DNA from: Roseiconus nitratireducens
GTDB taxonomy: Bacteria; Planctomycetota; Planctomycetia; Pirellulales; Pirellulaceae
Reading direction: 5' to 3'
NCBI RefSeq assembly: GCF_008629675.1
Contig: NZ_VWOX01000022.1
Coordinates: 35,258-99,257, forward strand
Length of the DNA stretch: 64,000 bases
The notes below the pieces were generated by a model. The model was given only the letters and a program-made list of their open reading frames with translations, did not search any database and was not told the DNA's origin. The position numbers and the translations under genes were made by a program. This document shows positions 35,201-42,667 of the stretch, piece by piece (the stretch's first letter is position 1; each line of letters begins with the position of its first letter).

Positions 35201-38061
35201 CCGGCGGCGACGGCATCCACCTCAGCGGAGTGTCAAGTTTCTCGATCGTCCGCGGCAATACCATCGGAACGGACGCCGGCGGAAATGCCGACTGGGGTGT
35301 GGGTGGTCATGGCATTTTTTTGACTGCGGGAGCTCGGGAAACGCTGATCGGTGGAGTCGCGCCAGGGCAGGGCAACCTGATTGCTTACAGCGGGCAAGCT
35401 GTCTCGTCAGCAGCCGGTGTGCGGATTGATCCGTCCGCCGGTGTTGGCAACACGATTCGAGGCAATTCGATCCACGACAATGCTGGCAGTGGAATCGACT
35501 TGGGCGAAACCGGTGACACCGCCAACGATCCGGGTGACATTGATAGCGGCGGCAACCAGATTCAAAACTGGGCGGTGTTGAACCAGGCGACCATTTCCGA
35601 TGACGGAACCTTTACCTATGAACTGGATACGACGACGTTGGCCGCCGGCAATTACACGGTCGATTTTTACGTCGGCGATTCCTCAAGTGGTTCGGCTGAG
35701 GGGGAACGATACCTTGGGTCCATCAGCGGCGTCGCCGGCGGCAGCCTTTCGGTGGTTGGATCACTTTCATCGGTCGTGTTGGCGCCCGGTGAGATTGTCA
35801 CGTTGACGGTGACGGATTCGGCGGGGAATACGTCCGAGTTTTGCGTGGGAGTTCCCGTCGTGGATGCCGATCAACCGCCCGGCGTGTTGTCGGCGATCAC
35901 GGATACGGATTCTGCCGCCGACGGGGTGATGGAGAATTCACCCGTCGGAACGACGGTCGGGATCACGGCGCTGGCGACCGACAGTGACGGCGACAACGTG
36001 GTGACGTATTCGCTGGATGACTCCAGCGGTGGCTTGTTCGCGATCGACGCGACGACCGGCGTCGTGACGGTCAATGGCCCCATTGACTATGAATCTTCCG
36101 CCAGCCATCAGATCACGGTTCGCGCAACCAGCACCAGCGGACAGTCCCAGACGGCGTCCTTCACGATCGCGGTTGCCGATCAACCGCCCGGCGTGTTGTC
36201 GGCGATCACGGATACGGATTCCGCCGCCGACGGGGTGATGGAGAATTCACCCGTCGGAACGACCGTGGGGATCACGGCGCTGGCGACCGACAGCGACGGT
36301 GACAATGTGGTGACGTATTCGCTGGATGACTCCAGCGGAGGCTTATTCGCGATCGATGCGACGACCGGCGTGGTGACGGTCAACGGCCCTATTGATTTTG
36401 AATCTTCCGCCAGCCATCAGATCACGGTTCGCGCAACCAGCACCAGCGGAGAGTCGGAGACGGCGTCCTTCACGATCGCGGTTGCCGATCAACCGCCCGG
36501 CGTGTTGTCGGTGATCACGGATACGGATTCCGCCGCCGACGGGGTGATGGAGAATTCACCCGTCGGAACGACCGTGGGGATCACGGCGTTGGCGACCGAC
36601 AGCGACGGCGATAACGTGGTGACGTATTCGTTGGATGACTCCAGCGGAGGCTTGTTCGCGATCGATGCGACGACCGGCGTGGTGACGGTCAACGGCCCTA
36701 TTGATTTTGAATCCTCCGCCAGCCATCAGATCACCGTTCGCGCAACGAGTACCAGCGGAGAGTCGGAGACGGCGTCCTTTACAATTGCGGTTGCGGACGT
36801 CAATGAAGTTCCGACACCGACCGATGAAACGGTCACCGTCAATGCCGGCGGCAGTGTCGATCTGGCGACCGACGGGATCCTGGCAAACGGGACGGACGTG
36901 GATGGTGATGCAGTCACGACGATCATCGTCACGCCGCCCAGCAATGGAACGTTGACGTTGGGGCCGGGAGGCACGCTGACCTACACGCCCGATAACGGGT
37001 ATTACGGGAGCGACTCGTTCTCCTATCAGGTGACCGACGGAATCCTGGTGAGCGAGGTCGCCGAAGTTGTGATCAACGTGGATCCGATCGGGTTGCCGTA
37101 CGGAGGCGGAACGGGAGCAACCGGCGGTTCTGCAGGGTCCGGCGGCACTGGCGGAAGCACCGGTGCCGGTACTGGCGGCGGGGCTGGGACCACGGGAGGT
37201 TCGGCAGGTGCAGGCGGCACCGGAAGCACCGCGGGCGGTTCGAGCGGTGGTACGAGCGGCAGCACCGTTGTTGGCGGAGGAGGTTCGGGTGGCGGTGCGT
37301 CTGCCGGGGGAAGTAGCGGCGGAAGTTCTGGAAGTGGCATCGATGCGGGCGTCGAGGGCGGAACCGGTGGCGGATTGTTGCCTTCAGGTAGTTCGCTTGA
37401 ACCGTCCAGCGGCGGCACTCTGTTCCCCGGCGGTGGGACGAGCGGTTCCGGCGGCAACGCGATGGAATCAACCTCCGAGTCCCAGTTGGCAACCGAATCC
37501 CTTTCCGACCAAAACGAGCGGTCCCAGTTGGAACGCGGGCGTGAGGATAATTCCGAGCGTTCGAAGTCCTCCGGCGGACGTTCCGACGGCAGTGGAGCGA
37601 CTGCGAATACGCTGCCCGGCGGCGGAGGTGCGGCCGACGGCGCTTTTGCGGGACGCGGCAATCAGCCGCTGGTCCAATCGATGGGGGAAACCATGTTCCA
37701 CAGTTTGTACGGAACCGTGTCCACCATGGATTTCTCCTCCGTCGAAGAGGCACCCGAAGTTCGGATGCTGGAGCGATTGCTCAAACGCGACCTGGAAGAA
37801 GCCATCGCTTGGCACCTGTGGGACGAATGGCGCGGAAATTCACCGGACCACCCGTCCAGCTACCTGGTGGGCACCGCGCAGACCGCGGCCGGACTGTTCT
37901 CGATCGGGTACGTGATGTGGGCGCTCCGCGGAGGGACGTTCATGACCGCCGTCGCCTCCAGTTTGCCGGCCTGGCGGATTGTCGATCCGACGACCCTGTT
38001 GCGTGCCTATCGGGAATCCAGCCTGCCGATGGAGGATGGTGTGGAGAAAATGCTTCGCTGA
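32230..38061 (+). CDS. Giant LEPR-type secreted protein: DUF4347, beta-propeller-like repeats, beta-helix, cadherins
   Basis: 1943 residues; the TTG start is uncertain. The N-terminus has L-E-D-R-I-L-L-S-A near residue 58, the LEPR-XLL type motif of planctomycete/proteobacterial giant exported proteins. DUF4347 spans about residues 125-295 (HLLSHGDSDGIWLGG, IYGCDLAGTPNGQ). Beta repeats of the 'GNFVVSWSS...FMQRFDADGN' type cover about 310-680. A CSLREA-like segment (ISLREAIEASN) opens a right-handed beta-helix (about 690-1130). Three near-identical 103-residue cadherin-like repeats (1214-1522) and a further Ig/cadherin-like domain follow, then a Gly/Ser-rich linker of about 120 residues and a C-terminal region with one hydrophobic segment. 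Probably a surface adhesin or matrix protein. Confidence 0.85.
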   Translation: MSRTSRSRPIRGLTFSWWQSVSSRTGFPAGPPPSTPRLGTNFVRNHASPRVFDFFPLEDRILLSAEGLDDSGLDPGAQGEIADPFQADFDSLDAAGESVLQPSDEPEAATLWDADGEAFAVDPTRSLEVVFVDSDVADSETLIRGLRDSAGEQTQWVIFELSADGDGVDQISRALSDLSGVDAVHLLSHGDSDGIWLGGEFLNMDSVTAHAGQIAGWADAIDSGGDLLIYGCDLAGTPNGQTLVQALAELCRCDVAASDDATGHQELGGDWELEFSVGQIQTEVAIGSTARDQWWDLLTLNEQGSESIVNETTAGNQLTTEYGGGNVAMDDAGNYVVVWQGENSRYDVYARVYNADGTARTGEILVNSVQAIDQDWPHVAMDSDGNFVVSWSSNQGGNYDIFMQRFDADGNMQGSAVRINDSTSGSQDASSIAISDSGDIVITWTDYTKSGGADVMYQRYDSAGNATSGRLVANSELEGVQQFSDVAMDADGNFIIVWESFDQDASSSWGIYGQRFDASGNTLGGEFLVNSNTAGHQWIPEVAMADDGSFVVTWEDSAADGDGTGVFARRFDSQGNALGSEFQVNTETSGDQGAMSIGMNAEGDFIISWESQGGQDGSLSGIFAQQFDRYGNTIGTETLVNDFTAGNQQLPGVAYSGTDAVVVWSGRGAEDSLGVFAKTFTTRSILMVDTAADVIDGDTSSVAALLADRGADGMISLREAIEASNHTSGLEEILFDLDGSGSHTISLASALPVISDAVVIDGTSQTGWIAGSFLPIVIDGNGYGNGLELSATAGGSVIQGLVIRDFSGDAINVAAGADGVAITGNWIGQFTSDGGDAGDAERNGAAGIRIASNNVTVGSGTAEGRNVLSGNADGIVLQGNVSGTLIMGNYIGTDVSGNSLRGTNDRGIYVEGEVTATVIGGTAVHEGNLIAGSLANAIEFNGPDVDGNVISGNQIGVSADGTRNLGVGGHGIAIFNGGDDTQILGNQIAGAGGDGIHLSGVSSFSIVRGNTIGTDAGGNADWGVGGHGIFLTAGARETLIGGVAPGQGNLIAYSGQAVSSAAGVRIDPSAGVGNTIRGNSIHDNAGSGIDLGETGDTANDPGDIDSGGNQIQNWAVLNQATISDDGTFTYELDTTTLAAGNYTVDFYVGDSSSGSAEGERYLGSISGVAGGSLSVVGSLSSVVLAPGEIVTLTVTDSAGNTSEFCVGVPVVDADQPPGVLSAITDTDSAADGVMENSPVGTTVGITALATDSDGDNVVTYSLDDSSGGLFAIDATTGVVTVNGPIDYESSASHQITVRATSTSGQSQTASFTIAVADQPPGVLSAITDTDSAADGVMENSPVGTTVGITALATDSDGDNVVTYSLDDSSGGLFAIDATTGVVTVNGPIDFESSASHQITVRATSTSGESETASFTIAVADQPPGVLSVITDTDSAADGVMENSPVGTTVGITALATDSDGDNVVTYSLDDSSGGLFAIDATTGVVTVNGPIDFESSASHQITVRATSTSGESETASFTIAVADVNEVPTPTDETVTVNAGGSVDLATDGILANGTDVDGDAVTTIIVTPPSNGTLTLGPGGTLTYTPDNGYYGSDSFSYQVTDGILVSEVAEVVINVDPIGLPYGGGTGATGGSAGSGGTGGSTGAGTGGGAGTTGGSAGAGGTGSTAGGSSGGTSGSTVVGGGGSGGGASAGGSSGGSSGSGIDAGVEGGTGGGLLPSGSSLEPSSGGTLFPGGGTSGSGGNAMESTSESQLATESLSDQNERSQLERGREDNSERSKSSGGRSDGSGATANTLPGGGGAADGAFAGRGNQPLVQSMGETMFHSLYGTVSTMDFSSVEEAPEVRMLERLLKRDLEEAIAWHLWDEWRGNSPDHPSSYLVGTAQTAAGLFSIGYVMWALRGGTFMTAVASSLPAWRIVDPTTLLRAYRESSLPMEDGVEKMLR
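35869..36795 (+). repeat. Three 309-base tandem repeats encoding cadherin-like domains
   Basis: Copies begin at 35869, 36178 and 36487, each with GATCAACCGCCCGGCGTG. They are in frame (103 codons each), and differ at only a few positions, for example 'QSQT' in copy 1 against 'ESET' in copies 2 and 3. Copies 2 and 3 share more changes with each other than with copy 1, so the last duplication is the most recent. Confidence 0.9.
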
Positions 38062-38170
38062 TCATCGGCTTGCCTGAGGCCGCCCAAGCAGTTGTCAAGC
38101 AAAGGTTCGGTTACACTGCCGGCATGGCTGGATCAGGCATGCCACTTCTCGAACCGAATCAATCACAATC

Positions 38171-39799
38171 ATGGCGACGCGAATGCTGGGCAGAATCTTA
38201 CTGGGGGTGATGGTCGCAGGGGCGATGCTGGGCGGAGACCGGTCATGGGCCGCCTCGCGTCCCAACATCATTCTGATCATGGTCGACGACATGGGCTTTT
38301 CGGATATCGGCCCCTACGGCAGTGAGATCCCCACGCCCCATTTGGACGCGCTCGCCGCCGGCGGTGTCCGATTTTCCCAGTTCTACAACACGGGACGTTG
38401 CTGTCCCACGCGGGCTTCCCTACTGACCGGATTGTATTCGCATCAAGCGGGCATCGGGCACATGACGGCCGATCAGGGTGTGCCCGGATACCGTGGACAA
38501 TTGAACGATCATTGTGTCACCATCGCGGAAGTCCTCCGCCAAGCCGGCTATTTCACCGCGATGACCGGAAAGTGGCACGTCGGGTTTGAACACGGCGTGA
38601 CGCCGTGGAGCCGTGGGTTCGACCGCAGCCTGAATCTTCCGGCGGGAGGCTTGCATTTCTCCGACCAGACCGGTTCAAAGGGCGGAACGAAACTATTTAA
38701 AAACGGCCAGCAAGTCGCTCGAGATGATCCGCAGTTTGATCCGCCCTGGTATGGAACGGATCTGTGGACGGAGCAGGGCATCCGATTCATTGACGAAGCA
38801 CGTCAGCGTGACCAACCGTTTTTCTGGTACCTCGCGCACGTCGCGCCGCACTTTCCTTGCATGGCACCGGAAGAGACGATCGCAAAGTATCGCGGTCGTT
38901 ATCTCGCCGGATGGGACGCACTTCGGCGCGAACGATATCAACGCCAGATCGACTCCGGGTTGATCGACCCACGCTGGCAACTAGAACCTCGCCCGGAACA
39001 GATCCCCGCCTGGGATTCGCTCTCGCAATCCGAACAGCGTCGTTACGATGACATGATGGCGATCTATGCGGCGATGATCGAGGAGATCGACAACAACATC
39101 GGCAAACTGGTCTCCGCACTTCGCAACCGCGGAGAACTGGAGGACACGCTGATCTTGTTCCTTTCGGACAACGGCGGCAATGCGGAAGCGGGGGTCAGCG
39201 GGCGTTATGACGGTCAGTCGCCGGGTGATCCCCACTCCAACGTGTTCATCGGGCGATGCTGGGCGCACTTGAACAACACGCCCTTTCGTAAATACAAGCA
39301 CTACAACCACGAAGGCGGGATTGCCACACCGTTGATCGCCCATTGGCCCGCCGCGATCCAGCCGAAAACCGGAAAAGACGGTTGGATCCGGACTTCCACG
39401 CACGTCATCGATCTGATGGCGACTTGTGTGGATCTGGCGCAAGCCGAGTATCCGGACCAGATCGATCAACGAATGATCACTCCCATGCAGGGCCAGAGCT
39501 TGAAGCCGTTGTTGACCGGTGAAGGGACTTTCCCCAATCGGACGCTTTTCTGGGAACACGAAGGAAACGCCGCCATTCGCGATGGGGACCACAAACTGGT
39601 ACGACAAGGAATGGGCGGCACGTGGGAATTGTTCGACATGGAAGGCGATCGAACCGAGCAACATGATCTTGCCCAGGACCACCCGGAACGGGCCGCCGAG
39701 TTGCAAAAGCGCTGGCGGGAATGGGCCCGGTCGGCCAAGGTGCTACCGAAGCCCGGTAAGAAAAAGAGCAAGAAAGCGAAGCCGGCTGCACGCGATTGA
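38171..39799 (+). CDS. Arylsulfatase-type sulfatase (Cys-type, secreted)
   Basis: A 542-residue S1-family sulfatase. A signal peptide (MATRMLGRILLGVMVAGAMLGGDRSWA) precedes 'RPNIILIMVDDMGFSDIGPYG' with the metal Asps. C77-C-P-T-R81 is the formylglycine site, 'TGKWHVGFEHG' and 'LFLSDNGGNAEAG' are later motifs, and 'LFWEHEGNAAIRDGDHKLV' is typical of the arylsulfatase A-like planctomycete group. A Lys-rich tail (GKKKSKKAKPAARD) ends the protein. It follows the giant gene by 109 bases on the same strand. It differs in sequence from the sulfatase at 23917-25422, so the two are not a recent duplication. Confidence 0.94.
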   Translation: MATRMLGRILLGVMVAGAMLGGDRSWAASRPNIILIMVDDMGFSDIGPYGSEIPTPHLDALAAGGVRFSQFYNTGRCCPTRASLLTGLYSHQAGIGHMTADQGVPGYRGQLNDHCVTIAEVLRQAGYFTAMTGKWHVGFEHGVTPWSRGFDRSLNLPAGGLHFSDQTGSKGGTKLFKNGQQVARDDPQFDPPWYGTDLWTEQGIRFIDEARQRDQPFFWYLAHVAPHFPCMAPEETIAKYRGRYLAGWDALRRERYQRQIDSGLIDPRWQLEPRPEQIPAWDSLSQSEQRRYDDMMAIYAAMIEEIDNNIGKLVSALRNRGELEDTLILFLSDNGGNAEAGVSGRYDGQSPGDPHSNVFIGRCWAHLNNTPFRKYKHYNHEGGIATPLIAHWPAAIQPKTGKDGWIRTSTHVIDLMATCVDLAQAEYPDQIDQRMITPMQGQSLKPLLTGEGTFPNRTLFWEHEGNAAIRDGDHKLVRQGMGGTWELFDMEGDRTEQHDLAQDHPERAAELQKRWREWARSAKVLPKPGKKKSKKAKPAARD

Positions 39800-39802
39800 C
39801 CG

Positions 39803-39821
39803 CCCGGCGATACGCGCCGGG
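39803..39821 (+). terminator. GC-rich hairpin just after the sulfatase stop
   Basis: CCCGGCG (39803-39809), loop ATACG, CGCCGGG (39815-39821) form a 7-pair stem beginning three bases after the stop codon. No U-run follows, so it may be only a 3'-end-stabilising hairpin. Confidence 0.3.
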
Positions 39822-40011
39822 GGCCCAAAACGTTTTGGCCAGCCGCGGGCTTTCCCGTGGGCCCTTTCAAAGGGCGATCGAGGGGCGATCGAGGAGCGAA
39901 TCGTTTTTCACCGTTCAAACGATTCAGTCGATAGACTGTGGAGCGGGGACGCGTCGGGTTTTCGGCGGTCCGTTGCCGACTTGGTCAAGGCCCTTCACTC
40001 ACGGGGATGTG

Positions 40012-41241
40012 ATGCTCATCGCACGTTCATTCGCTCTGCAGGCGGCGTTGCTGACGCTTCTGTCATCGGCAGTGCTTGCCGAACCGGGAGACCCCCTGGC
40101 GATCCGCTGTTGGCCGGAAGGTCGTTTCAGTGTGGAAACGCAATGGGGACTTTCGCTGTTGGTGACATCGGACCGCCATTCGGCTGATGGTCAGACCGCC
40201 AAAGAACATCTTGGCACAGAACAGCAAGCCACAGAACAGGCGGCCGACGACCATTTCCCCGTCACGGATCAAACGGTTTCCGTGCGGCAGACGTTGGATC
40301 ATGTGCTCACCAGAGCTGCCAACCAGGAACACCCTCGATGGGTTGCCGCGGGGGAGGGTGACGTGGACGATCCGCATCGATTGACCGTTCAGTCGATCTC
40401 CTCGGTCAGCAACCGTTTGTTGGTGGGTGTCGATGGTGTGAACGTGCTGTTCGCGGTCCCGGAAACCGGCCGGGAAGATTCGAGGTCGGAATCGGGACGG
40501 CTTGCCAAGGTGGATGTGGCCGTGCTGATGACGGACGGGCGGCGGGAACCAACGGATGAGTCGATTTCTTCGTTGCTCGCCGCCACGCGGCCCACCATGG
40601 TCGTGATCCCATCAAACCTTTCCACCTTGGCGATGTCCGCGGCGCGGACGCTCCGAACCGACTTGATCGTCAACCAGGATCACAACACGATTGCGGTTTC
40701 GGATTTTGAGCGCTCGCGAGAACAACCGGTGGTGGTGATTTTGGGTGAGAATCCCTGGAAGATGCCGGAGAGATTGGCAGAACTGTTTGCCGCGATGGAT
40801 CAAGCGTGTGAGCAGTCGCAACAGGTTTTTGCGCCGTTAACTGCCGCGCAGCTGAATTTCCGTCCCGCCAACGGTACCCACACGCCGCGTTGGAATGCCG
40901 AGCACATGATGGGGCGGCAACTGTTGTTCTTTTCACAGATCTATCATCAGGTTGATCCGTCCGTCCCGGTGATGGATCTGAATCCCAAGCAGATGCCGCC
41001 CGACTACGTGGCGGCCCATCCGAAGTGGGACGGGGCGGAAGAAGCTCGCCAGATGCAGCGGGTCAGCAACTTTTGCCGTCGGTTCGCGTACCTGCTGGAG
41101 GGAATCGAGGTGCAGCAGAAAGCTCCGGGAAGTCGTTGGCCGTCGCTTCAGGCGTTGCTGGTGCAGATGCAGCGCCACTATCAGGAACACACCGCCAACA
41201 CCGTGAAGAAATTTGACCTGCCGGATTGGCCGCCGCGCTAG
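40012..41241 (+). CDS. Secreted protein with C-terminal DinB-like domain
   Basis: ATG 40012 gives 409 residues and a clear signal peptide (MLIARSFALQAALLTLLSSAVLA); the longer frame from 39796 has no homology. The C-terminal about 160 residues form a DinB/YfiT-type four-helix bundle: 'LFAAMDQACEQSQQVFAPLTAAQLNFRPANGTHTPRWNAEHMMGRQ' with the metal-ligand His, and 'HYQEHTANTVKKFD' with the last ones. The N-terminal half (LAIRCWPEGRFSVETQWGLSLLV ... VDVAVLMTDGRRE...TRPTMVVIPSN) faintly resembles a metallo-beta-lactamase-like beta sandwich without the metal motif; that part is uncertain. Secreted DinB proteins are frequent in planctomycetes and of unknown role. Confidence 0.75.
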   Translation: MLIARSFALQAALLTLLSSAVLAEPGDPLAIRCWPEGRFSVETQWGLSLLVTSDRHSADGQTAKEHLGTEQQATEQAADDHFPVTDQTVSVRQTLDHVLTRAANQEHPRWVAAGEGDVDDPHRLTVQSISSVSNRLLVGVDGVNVLFAVPETGREDSRSESGRLAKVDVAVLMTDGRREPTDESISSLLAATRPTMVVIPSNLSTLAMSAARTLRTDLIVNQDHNTIAVSDFERSREQPVVVILGENPWKMPERLAELFAAMDQACEQSQQVFAPLTAAQLNFRPANGTHTPRWNAEHMMGRQLLFFSQIYHQVDPSVPVMDLNPKQMPPDYVAAHPKWDGAEEARQMQRVSNFCRRFAYLLEGIEVQQKAPGSRWPSLQALLVQMQRHYQEHTANTVKKFDLPDWPPR

Positions 41242-41414
41242 GATGACGACAGCGAAGCATTGCTCAGGCTGCCGCGGCAGCGGGCTTGGCAGCCGTGGTC
41301 GATCCAACTCGTGGCAATTGCTAGGGCTCGCGATCGGTTCTCACTTCCGTCACTCTCGATCAAGTTGTCAGTCCAATTGCTGAGAGTCAACGCACCGCCC
41401 GCCATTGGCTAAGC

Positions 41415-42647
41415 TTGGCGACTTTGATCATCGCCGGCGAAGCCGTCTTTTTCCTGCCGTTCGTTTTGCCACGGATCTTTCGCCCGACATTCTTGGGCGT
41501 GTTCGGAATCACCAACCTGCAGTTGGGCTTGGCGTTTTCGGCTTACGGTGTTGTGGCCATGATCGCGTATCTGCCCAGCGGGCCCTTGGCCGATCTTTTC
41601 TCGGCGCGGCGATTGATGGCGACGGCCTTGCTTGCGACAGCCGCTGGCGGTCTGGTGCTGACGGCAATTCCGCCGGCCGGAACGCTTCGTTGGCTGTACG
41701 CGTTTTGGGGGCTCAGTACGATTCTGCTGTTCTGGTCGGCACTGATTCGCGCGACGCGACAGTGGGGTGGTGAGGCATGGGAAGGCACCGCGTTTGGTTT
41801 GCTTGACGGTGGCCGGGGGTTGGTCGCGGCGCTGTTGGCGACCGTCTCGGTGTCCCTCTTCGCCGCGTTGATGCCGGCGGATCTCGACGGCGTCACGGAC
41901 GCAGAACGGCTGGCGGCCTTTCGACAGGTGATCCTGCTGTTTGTTGCGATCACCGCCCTGGTGGCCTGTCTGGTCTGGTTCACGATTCCCGACCGGGAAT
42001 CGGGGAGTCGCGGGCCGGAGCAAATGTTTCGGACGACCGATGCCCTGCACGTCCTTGCACGCCCCGTTGTTTGGCTGCAGGCGCTGATCGTCGTTTGCGC
42101 GTACGTGGCGTACAAAGGCTTGGACGACGTTTCGTTGTACGCGCGGGAGGTGTTGGGAATGGACGAGGTGGACGCAGCCTACACATCGAACCTTTCGATG
42201 TGGATACGCCCTCCGGCCGCCGTGGCGGCAGGGATTGTGGCTGACCGCTGGCGGGTCACGCGATTGACGACCCTGTGTTTTCTGTGCGTTGCCGTCGGCA
42301 GTGCGTTGATCGCCAGCGGGCAACTGGGCGGGGAATGGACGGTTTTCTATCTGGTCCTGGTTGCGACCAGCGCAGCCATCTTTGCCATGCGCGGGCTTTA
42401 CTTCGCGATCATGCGGGAGGGCCGCATCCCGCTGCGGTACACGGGGACGGTGGTCGGTTTGGTTTCGGCGATCGGATACCTGCCCGACGTTTTCATGGGC
42501 CCGCTGATGGGGTTTTTGCTGGATCGATCGCCGGGACCACCGGGCCATCAACAGGTGTTCGCCACGATTGCAGGGTTCTCATTGGCAGGCATGTTGGCCA
42601 GTTCGCTTTACGCATTCTGCGTCACTCGCACGGATCCGCCGGTGTGA
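41415..42647 (+). CDS. Major facilitator superfamily transporter
   Basis: About 410 residues with roughly twelve membrane helices. 'YLPSGPLADLFSARRLMATALL' is the MFS loop 2-3 motif (G-x-L-A-D-x-x-x-x-R-R), and 'FWGLSTILLFWSALIRATRQWGG' and 'AFGLLDGGRGLVAALLATV' are typical of the NarK/UhpT-like half. The TTG start at 41415 would begin inside the first helix; the frame is open further upstream (RTARHWLSLATL...), so the true start may be earlier but lacks a standard codon close by. Substrate unknown. It converges with the mechanosensitive channel gene after a 20-base gap. Confidence 0.85.
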   Translation: MATLIIAGEAVFFLPFVLPRIFRPTFLGVFGITNLQLGLAFSAYGVVAMIAYLPSGPLADLFSARRLMATALLATAAGGLVLTAIPPAGTLRWLYAFWGLSTILLFWSALIRATRQWGGEAWEGTAFGLLDGGRGLVAALLATVSVSLFAALMPADLDGVTDAERLAAFRQVILLFVAITALVACLVWFTIPDRESGSRGPEQMFRTTDALHVLARPVVWLQALIVVCAYVAYKGLDDVSLYAREVLGMDEVDAAYTSNLSMWIRPPAAVAAGIVADRWRVTRLTTLCFLCVAVGSALIASGQLGGEWTVFYLVLVATSAAIFAMRGLYFAIMREGRIPLRYTGTVVGLVSAIGYLPDVFMGPLMGFLLDRSPGPPGHQQVFATIAGFSLAGMLASSLYAFCVTRTDPPV

Positions 42648-42667
42648 CTTGGGGGCGGATCGGGGCC

